From Podocnemis expansa (lineage: Eukaryota; Chordata; Testudines; Podocnemididae), in contig ML682029.1 of assembly GCA_007922195.1 (NCBI GenBank), forward strand, positions 3,040,636 to 3,104,635: a stretch of 64,000 nucleotides of DNA. The letters are read 5' to 3'. The notes beneath the pieces are model-generated. The model ran no database searches and had not been told where the DNA came from. It saw only the letters and a list, made by a program, of their open reading frames with translations. A program made the translations under genes and the position numbers. Shown piece by piece: positions 33,644 to 45,217 of this stretch. Each line of letters begins with the position of its first letter. Positions within the stretch are counted from its first letter, which is position 1.

Positions 33644-33922
33644 TAGGGTTACCAGATGTCATGCAAAAGGAGGACCTGTCTTCCTTTTTACCTTCCTGTC
33701 CTCCATCTGGCAGGCATTTTAAAAATACATGATTTTGTCTGGCTTTTGACTTACAGGGGTTGAAGTATGCTGGAATGCCCTGGAACACCCTATTTTTAGG
33801 GGGAAGCATTCCAGGGCCCCCTAAAAACAGAAGAATAAAACATTAAGACTACATTTTCTCCAATGTCCTCCTTTTCATACTTCCCTGTCCGCCTTTCCAC
33901 ACTCTGGTATCGGGTAACCCTA
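33644..33922. mobile_element. non-autonomous hAT element, TAGGG family, copy 2
   Basis: 279 bp, TAGGGTTACCAGA at the left and GGGTAACCCTA at the right, flanked by GCCATGTA (33636-33643) and GCCATTCA (33923-33930), 6 of 8 matching. The orientation is opposite to copies 1 and 3. The interior CAGGGGTTGAAGTATGCTGG is shared with the hAT at 60.4-61.2 kb. Confidence 0.8.
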
Positions 33923-33930
33923 GCCATTCA

Positions 33931-35509
33931 GGGCTCATCTCGATGGACAATGAGCGCGAAGAAAGCTAGGGGGTCAGTCGACAGCACTCACCTGTGTGCC
34001 GTAATGGAGCGGGCGGACCATGCTATCATGCTCGCTAAATTTCCTAATGGTCTGGAACTACACCCCGGCCTTGCGGTTGGTCTCCACATACCGCATGCTA
34101 GCGACCCATAGAGATGGCCCATGAGTTTATATGCTATGGCATGCAGCCTTCCCAAATCATGGGAGCACATTGGTGCCCAGCGAGCTCAATGGGAATCTTT
34201 CCAGGGACTTGGAAAGGAGCCGGAGAGACTTCAAGGTGAAATGGCCCGTGAACAGAGCCTCAGTCTGTTCTAAAGGCCCACAAATCGCAGATTCTGCCCC
34301 GATGCTCTTCACAGGCTTCATTAAATCCCGAGGAGCTGCAAAGCGTGCCTGGCTGTGCATTCCTCCCCAATCACCCGGCCCTGTTGCCTTCCAGCCACAG
34401 GAACATCTGGCGCCGTTCCACTCTGCCTCTACCCCATCCAGCTGCACTGGGTGCCTGGGAGGGGGGAACAGCTGGGCCGAATCCTGGGATGTGCCACATA
34501 GCAAGTCATGCGGCCACATTTGGCTCTGGTCGGTTGCCAGTTTTGTGTTGTTTGAATTCACTGGCTGCCTCCCGGGGCTGTTACCCGTGTGATGTCTTTG
34601 TGCATGGTCACCTGTTTTCAGTTAGTTCTGTAGGGCGCTTGCGGGCTGTATTAATTGTAATGACTGTTGCTGATTTTGCTTTGTCTTCTATTGGAGGGAG
34701 GACAGGAAAGGCAGAAGAAGATGAGCTGCTTTGAAAATCCAGAGAAAAAACTGTGATCCCAGTCTTATTCCTGTACCAGAGCCACGATTGACTAGTGTCT
34801 TTTATCTTTGTTCACCAATGGATTAATGCTCGTTATACAGAGAACAATAGGCTTTTTGTTACTGAAGGTCTTAGTGCATGTTAGAAACCAGAAAGAAGGT
34901 CTCCTGACCCTGCTGGCCAAGCTGTCTGCTGTAATTAGCCTTAATCTTTCAGAGGGGGAAACTGAGACGCAGAGCAAGGGCAGGCTGGATTTTCTAAAGC
35001 TTTCTGCCAGCATGCTGAGAACTGAGCTCTTTTGAAAAACTGGCTGTGAGTGCAACCATGAGGATCTGAAAACCTGCCCCACATGGCCTGCCCAAGGTCT
35101 CATAGGAAGTACGTTAGGCGTGGTGCCCTGGAACGAGGGGTGTTGTGGGTACAGCAGGACACCCAGGCCAGCAAATGGCTTGTGTGGTCTGGGGCCATGT
35201 TTCGCCCTTGGGTTGTGAGCGATCCTGGATAAACCCTTATAGAAGCTGTGACAACAACATCATGTTTTACCATTTTATTTCCTGGCTTTCAGTCACCTCA
35301 TTATAAAAACTGGTCCGTAGCCCCGCATACACCAGCAGCTATTTGAACTTGCTCCTCCTGCCACTGCGTTAGCCACAAAACCAGATTAGCCGCAATCTGC
35401 CATCTCCTGCTACTCATTGGTGAACTGACCTTCATGAGAATGGCCAGTCCCGCCTTGCTGCTCCCTCCGCCCATGTGATTGTTTCAGCTGGTCTCGTGGA
35501 CGGGGGGGG
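33931..35509. other. unassigned intergenic sequence
   Basis: A reversed SINE-body trace (GGGGGAAACTGAGACGC) lies near 34955. No gene is recognised. Confidence 0.4.
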
Positions 35510-36624
35510 AGCCGTAGAGGTGACATATCTTGCTTTTAGGAATGTTTTTGACCCAGTCTACATGAATTCTCATAAGCAAATGAGAGAAGTGTGGGCTAGA
35601 TGAAATCACTATGACATAGGTGCATAACCAGCTGAAAGATTAGCCTCAAAGACTAATTATAAATGGTTTTCTGTTACACCTCTGTGTGTGTGTGTGTCTA
35701 GTGAGGTTTTGCAGGGGTCTCTCTTGGGTCTGGTGCTATTCAACATTTTCATTAATGACTGAGATAACAGCTTGGAGAGTATCCATATAAAATTTGTGGC
35801 TGACTGAGTGGGGAGGGGTTGCAAGCACTTTGGCAGAGCAGGTTAGAATTCAAAACGATGTTGACAAATTGGAAACCTGGTCTGACACCACCGAGGCAAA
35901 TGCAGAAAAGCGCATTTAGGAAGGAAAATGAAAGACACAAACACAACTTAGGGACTCACTGACTAGGTAGTGGTACTGCTGAAAAGGATCTGGGGGTTAT
36001 AGTGGATTTCTAAGCGGACATGAGGCAACAATGTAACACAGTTTGGACACAAGTCTAATATTATTCTAAGGTGTATTAACAGAAGCACCGTGTGTGAGAC
36101 ACGGGAGATCAGGGTCTCACTTTGCACAGTTCTAGTGAGGCCTCAATGGGTCCCATGTCTAGGGAGGGTGCTACACTTCAGGAACGATGTGGCCAAATTG
36201 GAAAGAATTCAGAGGTGAGCAAAAAAAGTGATGAAAGGTTTAGAAAACTTAACCTATGTGGAAAGGTTAAAAAAAAGAAAAACTGAGCATGTTTAGTCTT
36301 GAGAAAAGAAGACCAAGGTGGGGACTCGGTAACAGTCTTCAAATATGTCAAGGGCTGTTATGAAGAGCCCTATGGTAGCTTGTTCTCCTGGGCCATTGAA
36401 GGTAAGACAAGAAGTAATGGGCTCAATCTGATGCATGGAAGAGTTAGATTACGTCTCAGGAAAAGCTGTCTAGCTACAAGGGTAGTTAGGCTCGGGACCA
36501 GGCTTTTGAAGGATGCGGTAGGTGCCCAGGCACTGGAGGGCTTTAAGAACGGGTTGAACAAACATCTGTCAGGGAACGTCAAGGTTCACTTGGTCCTGCC
36601 ACAGCAATGGGGGATGGACTAGCC
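35510..36624 (+). mobile_element. CR1 LINE, ORF2 RT to C-terminus (decayed), left part
   Basis: The plus strand shows RT blocks: Leu-Leu-Leu-Gly-Met-Phe-Leu-Thr-Gln-type text at about 35535, LFNIFIND at about 35737, a decayed FADD (Phe-Val-Ala-Asp) at about 35790, then the C-terminal segment 36299-36622. Several stops and frameshifts interrupt it. The CR1 3' UTR stops at GGATGGACTAG (36612-36622) and resumes at 38188 after a nested insertion. Confidence 0.8.
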
Positions 36625-36645
36625 CAGTGATTCTCCTGTGTCTGG

Positions 36646-38027
36646 CAGTGCTGGACCTAGAGATTTTGGTACCCAAGGCAAGCATCTCAAAACATGCCCT
36701 CCCCCAACCCGGGCCCAATCCAGCCTGGGGCCCGATCCGGCTCTGTGGTGAGTCACATCCAGCCCGGTGGCAGGGAGCCGGATCTGAGCCCTGCAAGTGC
36801 CAGAAGGTGATGCGGACCTGGATCCATCCCCTGCCACTGCCAAAAGGCAGAGGGGAGCCAGATCTTCTCCCCCCACTGAGCATACACCTGAGCATGCTCA
36901 GGGGCAGGGTGGGAGACTTTAAACTCCCCCAGCCACAGCCACAGCCTGGTGCCGGGAGGAATGTGCCTTCAGGGCCAGGTATAGGGGTACCAGAAACCAA
37001 AGGAGGACAGGGAGGGCCGAAAAGGAGGACATTGGAGGATGTGGAGAAAATGTAGTATTAATATAACGTTTATTACTATATTATGTCATGGAAAATGGGT
37101 AATGATTAATGAATGCAGCATTAAAACTGCACAATATTGTGTTTTTAAATTATTTTAAAATAAAGAAAATTACCAAAATGTTTTCTTTTATCGAAAACTG
37201 GATTTTTTCATTAAGTGAAAATTTTTCATGACCCTTTCAGTAATGTTCATGAGACTAAAGCTAAACAAACTAAATTTTCAAATATAAACTTGGAAAGTAC
37301 CTAAAAAGTTAAAAAAAAAACAAGAAAAAAAAAACCCAGTTAACTCACTCATTTTTTCATTTTTCTCAGCAGCCCATTTTTACAGTTAAAAAAAGGTCCT
37401 GAATGTGTCTGTTGAGTTCAAACCTGCCCCTTCAGTGGTTTTATTTAATTGGTCCTTACTAGTAATTTTATTTATGGTAGACTTTATTTTCCTTCATTTT
37501 ATTAGTATCCCTATTCCCGCCCCTTCCCCCCAATTTAGCCATTTTGTAGGGAGCAAGGGCCAAAAATAAAAGTACCTCAAGCAAGTTTTGAACCCACAAC
37601 CCCAAAGTGAAAAAAACACCTGCCTCACAACCTAAGCTATTCAGGTACCTTTGCAAGTGCCAGCTCCAGACTTGGGATACCTAAGCTCTTAGTGACAAGG
37701 CCTGGTTTGCACCAAGCTATGATTCGGCTGTGTGCGCGCATGTGACCAGCTCCAATCTCCAGCCGCTGGGGGAACATCCCCAGCTCCATAACTCAGCTGT
37801 TAGAGAGGTTTTTAACATTCTGTTCCCCAGCAGTAACAAGCCGGACAAACGCACTTATTTTTTAAAATGCCGGAGGATGGAGGACATGAAAGCAAAAAGG
37901 AAGGCATGTCCTCCTTTTTGCCGGCCGTCTGGTAACCCTAGCCAGGCAGGGTCTGTGGCTGCTGGCCATGCAAGCACCCTCTAAAATTCAGTGCCTGGGG
38001 CTTTGCCCTACCCAAGTTATGGCTCTG
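36646..38027. mobile_element. second-level hAT element inside the outer hAT
   Basis: Flanked by an exact 8-bp duplication GTGTCTGG (36638-36645 and 38028-38035). It starts CAGTGCTGGACCTAG and ends AGTTATGGCTCTG. 1382 bp, including the third-level element. The interior is repetitive and non-coding. Confidence 0.85.
36982..37940. mobile_element. non-autonomous hAT element, TAGGG family, copy 3 (third level)
   Basis: Starts TAGGGGTACCAG and ends TCTGGTAACCCTA, with TSD GCCAGGTA (36974-36981) and GCCAGGCA (37941-37948), 7 of 8 matching. 959 bp. Subterminal AAAGGAGGAC matches copy 1, but the interior is longer and AT-rich and may derive from a fuller parent. No transposase frame is visible. Confidence 0.82.
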
Positions 38028-38187
38028 GTGTCTGGAGACATCACTGTGCCACCACAAAGTGGTAAGTGTGTCATGGAAAGCTGGAGGGCTGGCTGGATTT
38101 AGCTCTGGTAGAGTGGGCTAGTGTGTCCTGTGTGATTGCAACATGGCCTCAAACGAGTCGTGAACCACAAAAGATTGAGAACCACTG

Positions 38188-38250
38188 AACCAGACGTCTC
38201 TCAAGGTCCCTTCCAGCTGCAGGTCCCAATGGTTCTGCAACCTGAACTCC
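38188..38250 (+). mobile_element. CR1 3' tail, right part
   Basis: CAGACGTCTCTCAAGGTCCC and TTCCAGCTGCAGG continue the CR1 3' end that stopped at 36624. Confidence 0.75.
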
Positions 38251-39494
38251 ACCCTGGTAACTGAAACCGTGCACTTGGAAGGATTCATCCACCATTGCTG
38301 AACCCTCCCTCCATCCCTTGTCTTCATCTACTTGCTCTAGATGGGGGTTGCCCTCAACCCTAAGACCTGATGCCAAGGTGGGGCTGGAAGCTTTAGACCA
38401 ATTCCTGATCCTCATCTGGATTTCCAACACCCTGAAATCAACGGGTGTTGGATTTGGGGATTGGGATGGCCCATTGGGAAGAGCGGGGCCATTTGCCAAA
38501 CACAGATCTGGGTCTTGAACCCCCTCGGTGTTTGCGGTGGGTGTCTAGCAGTAGGGATATAGTTAGAGAGGGCGGGGAAGCATTCCTGGGGCCTGAATCA
38601 CTGTTGTTTTGTGCCATCCTGCTTTGGTAGCATTTTACACCCACACTGCACTCCTAGAAATAATTAAACTAGGTGAATCTGGCTCCTGGCCCTATGCACA
38701 TTCCCTTAGGCCAAGGGCCTAATCCAAGCAGCCTGCAACACTGGGCTATGGGGAACAAAGCTGCAGCCTTTCTTAGTACCGTGCGAGCCACACATTCTCT
38801 AGATTCAAGATGGGAGGGGAGAAAAGGAAGAACTGAAGCTTTATAGAAGCAAATAATCATTCCTTTATTGGAAAATGAGGCTATTGCTTGACGAGCACAG
38901 GGGGGCTTGCACCGGATGCTGATGCTTTGGAAACGGACTGGCTACAGAAAATGGAAACAGCCCCAACATGATAAAAGGAAATTTTTTTCCTAGCAGGATG
39001 CAGAAAAATAGGGGAACACAGTGGCTTCCCTCAGTGCGTCTACACTGCTTTGCAGGGAATTAGGATTCCAGCACTATTTCCGGAGCTCCCTGAGGGTGAA
39101 ATTCCAGCCCTGCACAGCAGTCAGTGAGCCGTGCATGTCCCACTCTGCAACAAACATTCACAGGGGGCTCATCTTTAACCACAAAATCCTACTGTGAGTA
39201 AAGCACGGTCATCATTGTTTGCAGGATCAGGACCTATAAATTTAAGTGGGCTCTGAATGCTATGTACCTCGTTGTGGTGCTTTGCACAGGGGACGTCACC
39301 CTCTTTCATGATAGTCAAAGCGCAGGGCACACCGCAGTGTCATTCTTTCCTGAGAAAAGCAAAGGTGTCCTCAGTTGAAAGGCAAGCCTTGCTCCTGAAT
39401 AACATACCCGTTTTGCCCTATTTCAGCTCTAATTATTGAACTGAACTGGCCGTGGTGGCGTAGCTATCTACTGTGCATAGCCTTAACTTTCAAA
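38251..39494. other. unassigned intergenic sequence
   Basis: No gene or repeat recognised. Confidence 0.4.
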
Positions 39495-39640
39495 TGTTCT
39501 GTAAGTTCCCCATCTTCAAGCGTCCAACAAAGTGGGATTTTTCCCACGAAAGCTCATGCAATAAATAAATGTGTTAAAGTGCCACCAGGCTCCTTGTTTG
39601 TTTTGCTGAACTAAACGAACACGTCTGCCCCTTTGGAACT
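39495..39640 (+). mobile_element. PLE 3' end fragment
   Basis: AAGTTCCCCATCTTCAAGCG, hairpin GTGGGATTTTTCCCAC, GAAAGCTCATGCAATAAATA and the complete terminus ending CTGCCCCTTTGGAAC. The ribozyme core is CCAACAA and should be inactive. Confidence 0.78.
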
Positions 39641-40697
39641 TTTCAAATGTCCCGGTTCCAAACAGTAAATAACCCATGAGAGAAAATGAGCAGCTAATTT
39701 TCCCCTTCCCTTAAGGTTTGTGCCACCATCAATAAGACATAGACAGTGCCATGAGTATGGAGATTTTGTCCAAGCACATTCCCAACATGTGCCACAAACC
39801 CTAGGGAGAAAATTTCCATACAAGCTCATCCAGTCCTCTGGCAATTCAGGCTGTTTGCTTGGGGATCAGCTATTTTAAGGGAGTCCAAAAGCTCATCGTT
39901 GCTCACGTACACTGTCATCTAGGATCTGAATTTGAACTGAATTTGGCCTCCATGTTTGCAAGTCATGACTCTTCAACCCAGCTCCGCAGAATCCACTTCT
40001 GTGCTGCGCAAAGACAAACTCAGACAAACATCAGCTCAGATCACAACGAAACTCTCCTTAGACAAGTGGAAGGACATAGAGGGAGGGGAGTCCCAGATTG
40101 AGGTACACATTTGTGGCTTGTTCCTTTCTTAATTAAAAAAATAATAATTATACAGCTCAATGCCTACATCCACATCCGTGCAAGCGGACCCCTGTGTCTG
40201 TACGGAGCTTCAGAGACTTCATAGGGGCCCCACCAGACAGGGTTTCGTTGCATGGACCCGATGGCAGGAGCAGGGTCTGGATCTGGCTTGAAAGACTGCA
40301 AATTCCCAAGGATGTAATCTTGCAAAACTCTGACCTAGCTGAGGAATCCTTGCACCTTGAGAGAGTCAACAGGCGAAAAGGCTGGAAGTATCTGGCCCCT
40401 CAGCTGATTGTCTTTGGTGCACATCTTTTCCAATACTACTTTCTGCCTAAGAAACCTCATTATTTCACCAGATATGTGACCAGAGACAGTTAATTTTAGC
40501 TGAGCCACAGGATTTAGCTAACAAGCAGATAAATCACCGCCAGCCTGGAGAATAAAGAGAATAAAGGGAAAGAAACCAACAGAGCAGCAGACATGCATAT
40601 GCCTTGGGCAAGAAGGGAGGGCCCACAGGAAGGTAGGTTACAATGAAAGGAAGCAAATGAATGAGTGAAACTATGTGGTACCAGGAGAGAAAGTCCT
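39641..40697. other. 3' flank of the calmodulin-like gene
   Basis: Downstream of the minus-strand gene. I see no polyadenylation signal close to the stop on the gene's strand. The AATAAA motifs at 40550-40565 are on the other strand. Confidence 0.4.
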
Positions 40698-41147
40698 TCA
40701 CTTCTCCGTCATCATCCGTACAAACTCCTCATAGTTGACTTGCCCATCGCTGTTGCGGTCAGCTTCCTTGATCATCTCATCCACCTCCTCGTCCGTGAGC
40801 TTCTCGCCAAGGTTGGTCATGACGTGCCGGAGCTCTGCCGCGCTGATGTAGCCATTCTTGTCCTTGTCAAACACCCGAAAGGCTTCCCGGATCTCCTCCT
40901 CACTGTCTGTGTCCCTCATCTTCCTCGCCATCATGGACAGGAATTCGGGGAAGTCGACTGTGCCACTGCCGTCCGCGTCCAACTCGCTGATCATGTCTTG
41001 CAGCTCGGCCTCGGTGGGATTCTGTCCCAGTGACCGCATGACGGTCCCCAGCTCTCTAGTGGTGATGCTCCCATCCCCGTCTTTATCAAAGAGCGAGAAA
41101 GCTTCTTTGAACTCTGCGATCTGCTCCTCTGTCAGCTGGTCGGCCAT
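40698..41147 (-). CDS. calmodulin-like protein, CALML3 type, intronless
   Basis: A complete intronless frame of 149 codons, the usual calmodulin length, from ATG (41147-41145) to TGA (40700-40698). It has four EF-hands with intact calcium loops: [12 protein letters not shown] (21-32), [12 protein letters not shown] (57-68), [12 protein letters not shown] (94-105) and [12 protein letters not shown] (130-141), joined by a central linker near [10 protein letters not shown]. Against vertebrate calmodulin recalled from memory I count about 15 substitutions (near 90% identity). TTRE in loop 1 and GTVDFPEF in loop 2 are shared with CALML3, which is also intronless in human, so CALML3 is preferred over a CALM retrocopy. 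The product should be a soluble calcium sensor binding target peptides, and epithelial use is known for mammalian CALML3. The start has a strong context (A at -3, G at +4). Arg 131 and Asn 132 in loop 4 are unusual but tolerated. Confidence 0.93.
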   Translation of the reverse strand: MADQLTEEQIAEFKEAFSLFDKDGDGSITTRELGTVMRSLGQNPTEAELQDMISELDADGSGTVDFPEFLSMMARKMRDTDSEEEIREAFRVFDKDKNGYISAAELRHVMTNLGEKLTDEEVDEMIKEADRNSDGQVNYEEFVRMMTEK

Positions 41148-41345
41148 GCTGGCGCCTTCAACGCGTCCGTGTCACTCAACCTCCCCGCTCGCTCAAGGAA
41201 TGGATGCTCGTTTCACCTTGCTTCAGCTTGTGCTGCCGGCGCGTGGGCACAGGCAGGGAATAACTCCTGACATGTGTTCAGCTTAAGGCATTAACTGCAA
41301 AGCAGTGCATCCACACCCTCTGCAGCACCTGAGAGCCTGGAGCTG
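41148..41345 (-). promoter_or_regulatory. 5' flank of CALML3, conserved in the duplicate
   Basis: Probable 5' UTR and proximal promoter. It is GC-rich near the start (AACGCGTCC, CCGGCGCGTGGGC). No TATA box is evident. Blocks are shared with 28120-28380 upstream of the pseudogene, so this DNA was part of the duplicated unit. No transcription start can be fixed. Confidence 0.5.
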
Positions 41346-41984
41346 AATCGCACGCCCGTGTGAAGTCATTGGGAGGATCAAGCCCCTCAGCCTCTTTGCA
41401 AATGACACGTCGGCCATATCTGCAGGAGACAAGGGGTTAAAAGCAGGGGCAGAGGTATCTGCTAAAGGCGCATATTGATATTAGCATGGAAAATATTAGA
41501 GAGTGTCTAGCTAGCTAGCCTGCTGCATAGCACTGAGCCATCCAAGGAAAAGAAATTTAAAAGTTGGCCCCTCTATTTGGCCGTGGGCCATCACTAGACT
41601 TCATAGCAGAGAGTCCATGATTTAGCTGGATGAGCCACACCTGGTGAAAGCCAGAAGGCTGCAATGGCTTTCCCCCACCTCTTTCTAGATGGTTTTCCCC
41701 TCCTCCTTCAGGCGGACGGCTCAGATTTCCATGGATGTGCAGTAGCCTCCAGCCTGCTGTGTCATGTAACACCAGCTAGTATTTCAGATTGTTAATGGAA
41801 ACCAGAGGCACATGCAGGATGTCGACCCAGAGCACAGCTCTTTGGGCCTGGTTGCTCACAGCGGTTAGGTTGTAGGGATGAGTGTCAAGAGACCAGGGGT
41901 CTTCTTCCAGTGTTGGTGGGCTGGAGCAAGTCAGGTTGCTGCTTGCTGCCTCAGTTTCCGTGCCTCTAAGAGGGGATTCTGATG
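41346..41984. other. unassigned intergenic sequence
   Basis: No gene or repeat recognised. Confidence 0.4.
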
Positions 41985-41992
41985 ATCTATGG

Positions 41993-42180
41993 CAGGGGTC
42001 TCAAACACTCAGCCCGCAGGCCGCATGCGGCCCACAATGACACAAGCATTACCGACATTTGCAATATCGTTGTACGGAAAGGTTTCAGTGGTGCGGTGCT
42101 CGGGCTAATGTACTAAGCCTCATGCGACCCTCTGCTAGTCGTCATGCCGCCCTCGTGGTGATTTGAGTTTGAGACCCCTG
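41993..42180. mobile_element. 188-bp non-autonomous hAT element, perfect TSD
   Basis: Starts CAGGGGTCTCAAAC and ends GTTTGAGACCCCTG, exact 14-bp inverted repeats. An exact TSD ATCTATGG flanks it (41985-41992, 42181-42188). The interior has GCCGCATGCGGCCC. Of the well-known CAGGGGTCTCAAA MITE type. Confidence 0.95.
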
Positions 42181-42188
42181 ATCTATGG

Positions 42189-43283
42189 CAAGAAGAATAT
42201 TGGACAAGCCGAGCTCTTCCAGCTCTCCTCTCCAGCCTACAGGACCTGTAAGGCTCAAACCCGTTTTAACACTTAAGACTCACTGAAATCAGCGCCTAAA
42301 TCCCTTCGTGGATCTGAGCACTGAGGAGCCATAGTTAAACATCCCTCCGGGCTGGCAATGTTGAGAGGTCACTTGCTCTTCTTCGCTGAAGACACTGGGC
42401 ACTGCAGGCTGGGAGAAGGCAGGCAGAGGGAATCGCGGGACATCAGTTGGCTGAGGGACTGTCCTCCAAGGCTGGCAAACGCCAGGAGGAAAGTTCGGGT
42501 GACCTGAGCCCTGGAGAATGCCAGTCCGGATAATGGCTCCTCCCCCTCATTCACACCCATAATAACTGCTCTTGGTTTTTGGACAGCAGGCAGCCAACTT
42601 CTGAACAAACACCGCCAAGGGTGTGCTGCCTGCCTACATGTGTGTTCGTACAGTGCCAAGCACAGAGGGGCGCTGGTCTGTGACTGTGGCTCCACCTGGA
42701 CCTATCCCAGTACACATACATCATAATAATACTGTAAAATCCAGGACGCTGGAGCTGGTGGATTTCAGATCTCCCGAGGGTAACTCTGCGGTAACTTTCT
42801 CATGCTGGCATGGAATAGCTGTTGAATCAGAAATCTCCTGGGGGCTTTCCTGACATAAGTTTTCAAATGTTTCAAAAGCATCCCAGCCCTTCCTGGATGG
42901 GACAGGGCTGGTTTCACTGAAGCCCCGTCATGAGAGAAAAGCCGTGAGCCGAGCTCATGCGCAAACCCTGGACACCTATAACTAGCAATTCACATGAGGA
43001 CCTGCGGGAATTTGACTAGCTCAGCTCTCAGTGCCGCCTGGCTTGGTTTCAAACAATCGTGCGCTCTGAGGATGGACAGCCAGGAGTCTCTGCTTTGCTT
43101 TAGCCTCGGCCAAAATGCTCTGGATCAAATTCTCATTTGTACGAGCCAGGCCTCTTTTCGCTGCAAAGGGTTGCACATGTGAATGAGGCCCTCTGACGTC
43201 AGATGAATACAACAGAAAAGAGTGGAGCCCTGTTTTAAAGAAAATAAACTACAGGCGTGCAATACTCACTATTTAGGCCTGAC
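42189..43283. other. unassigned intergenic sequence
   Basis: No gene or repeat recognised. Confidence 0.4.
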
Positions 43284-43286
43284 CTA

Positions 43287-43720
43287 GGCTATGTCCACAT
43301 ATACATCATTATTTTGAAATAACCCATTTCAAAATGAGTTATTTCGAAATAAAGTCCTTATGTTGAAATAAGTTAATTCAAATTAACAGGTCATTAATTT
43401 GAATTAAGGGAAAGCCTGCTTTCGAAATAGCCGTTGTTTTGAAATGGTTATTTCAAAACAAGGCCGTTCGGACATGTTGTTTTGAAACAGTTGTTTCGAA
43501 ACAATGGTGTTGTTTTGAAACAACATGTCCGAACACCGTTGTTTCGAAACAACGGCTATTTCGATTAGATGCGAGGTTTAACGGTTTCAAAATAATGGCT
43601 GTTATTTTGAAACAACTGGTCCCGTTGTTTTGTAATAACGGTGCGTCATGTGGACATGCCGCTTCTTATTTCGAAACAACCTCTGTTCTTTCGAAATAAG
43701 AAGCCTGTGTGGACATACCC
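43287..43720. mobile_element. TTTCGAAA-rich palindromic MITE, copy 1
   Basis: Starts GGCTATGTCCACA and ends TGTGGACATACCC, 12 of 13 inverted matches. CTA flanks both sides (43284-43286, 43721-43723), a possible 3-bp TSD. The interior is dominated by variants of TTATTTCGAAATAA and GTTGTTTCGAAACAA, which are themselves palindromic. Non-coding. Superfamily undetermined. Confidence 0.82.
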
Positions 43721-43734
43721 CTAAAGTCCAACAG

Positions 43735-43860
43735 AGGCAGAGAAACTGAGCCACGGAGCGATGACGTGACTTGCCCAAGGTCACAGAGGCAGGTCCAGTT
43801 AGCTATTCAGTCCAGCCTCCTGCTAATGACTATCATAGACGGTCTGGTTTAAGGCACAGT
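43735..43860 (-). mobile_element. tRNA-derived SINE fragment, reverse
   Basis: GAGAAACTGAGCCACGGAG and GTGACTTGCCCAAGGTCACA are the reversed SINE body. Confidence 0.65.
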
Positions 43861-45209
43861 AAGAATTTTTCCTTTGTGTGTCCAATCCACATTGCATCTT
43901 TGCAGGGCTCACTTAATGGCGCTTCCTGGCTCAGCAAACCCCAGGCCACATGTTTGCAAGTGACATTGCCTTGCTTTGTCCAAGAGTAACTTCAGCAGAG
44001 CCCTGTGCCTGCACAGACCGCCTTACCATGCTTCCTCTGCCACTGTGATAATAGATGTGGTAAAAATGCCTAAAGAGATAGCTAGATGTTCCTCGCTCTA
44101 AGGTTATACACGACAGTCTCTGGTGCTGGCATCTTTCAGCAGCATTTATGGGAAATTATCTGTGACTGCAAAGCTGTTGTCAAAACCACAGACCTGCTGC
44201 TGCTCTTGACCCTTAATGGTTCAAATCAAGTCAAATCCCACTGATTTCAGCAATATCCAGGCTTACACCAGCACAGATGAGATCAGAGTTTCATGTCAAT
44301 TGCCTGTGCTGCTACTGAACCCAGCATGAAATGAAAAGAAAAGTTGGTCTTGTGAGCTAAAAAGAGACAGACAAAAGGAACTGGGTCCAGTGACATCCTG
44401 TTTGTAAATGACTCACGATTTCAGGAAATGGTGAGACACCAAGAAATGAAACTGCTGCATTTGGGAGCTTTCTGGAATCGATGTTGAAGAAAGAGGCTTA
44501 TAGTTAGCAATGATTTTGGATATTTGTGCATTGCTATTTATATATTTTTGTTAATGGAGTTATACATTATGTAAGGGGAAAAGGCAGCTGCCTTTCTAAG
44601 ACTAAGGTGTGAGCAAGGCATACTGAGTGAATGAATATGCATTGGGGAACTGCTGCAAAAGGATGCTGGTCTGAAGCTGAGTATCAGGATGGTTTCCACC
44701 TGTAAAAATCATCCAGCAGAAGGGCTGGAACGCCAGGCGAAACAAAGGTCTTCCTGAAAAATCCAAGTCTTGTGACGAAGGGCATGTTGTACTGTATGTT
44801 ACCATGTTGGCCGCACACGGTGGGATGAGTGGCGTATTTTTTGTAAAAACAGTCACAGCTCGCAGCTTGGTGAGAAGGCTCTTTGACTGTGAGGGCTGTG
44901 TCCAGAAAGCCTCAGCTCACAGAACATGATGAAAGCTAAAAGAAAAGACATTCAGGGCACTGCACAGCACTAAAAAAAATATTGCAGAGGCAAGGGCAAT
45001 GCTTAATCTGGGCCAGGACTGAGCCCTGGCATCTCTAGGCTCGGCAGTTCATACTTCCAGATCCTCTTTGTGGGCTGTGCCAGTTATGCGTGTAAAAAAA
45101 TTGTTTGAGCCTCAGCCCTGAATTTCTTGAGGCCTGGCATCTCATTCATTACAAATTAAGCACAGGGCAAGGGTGTACCTGACGGCTGGGTTTTTACGCT
45201 GGCTCTATC
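43861..45209. other. unassigned intergenic sequence
   Basis: No gene or repeat recognised. Confidence 0.4.
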
Positions 45210-45217
45210 TTCTATGC

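Larger units (their letters stand above)
36625..38187. mobile_element. outer hAT-like element inside CR1
   Basis: Starts CAGTGATTCTCCTGTG and ends TTGAGAACCACTG, inverted ends of the common CAGTGGTTCTCAA hAT type. The flanks GACTAGCC and AACCAGAC match at 5 of 8 positions and both lie in the CR1 3' tail, which reads through the junction. Without its own insert it would be about 170 bp. Confidence 0.7.

Noticed and set aside
33641..33922. Tc1/mariner MITE with TA duplication
   Set aside because: All three copies show 8-bp duplications outside TAGGG...CCCTA, which fits hAT better.
40194..40493. 99-codon plus-strand frame near CALML3
   Set aside because: No known motif and no conserved context; likely chance.
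40665..41286. Plus-strand frames of 122 and 142 codons over CALML3
   Set aside because: Antisense shadows of the real gene on the minus strand.
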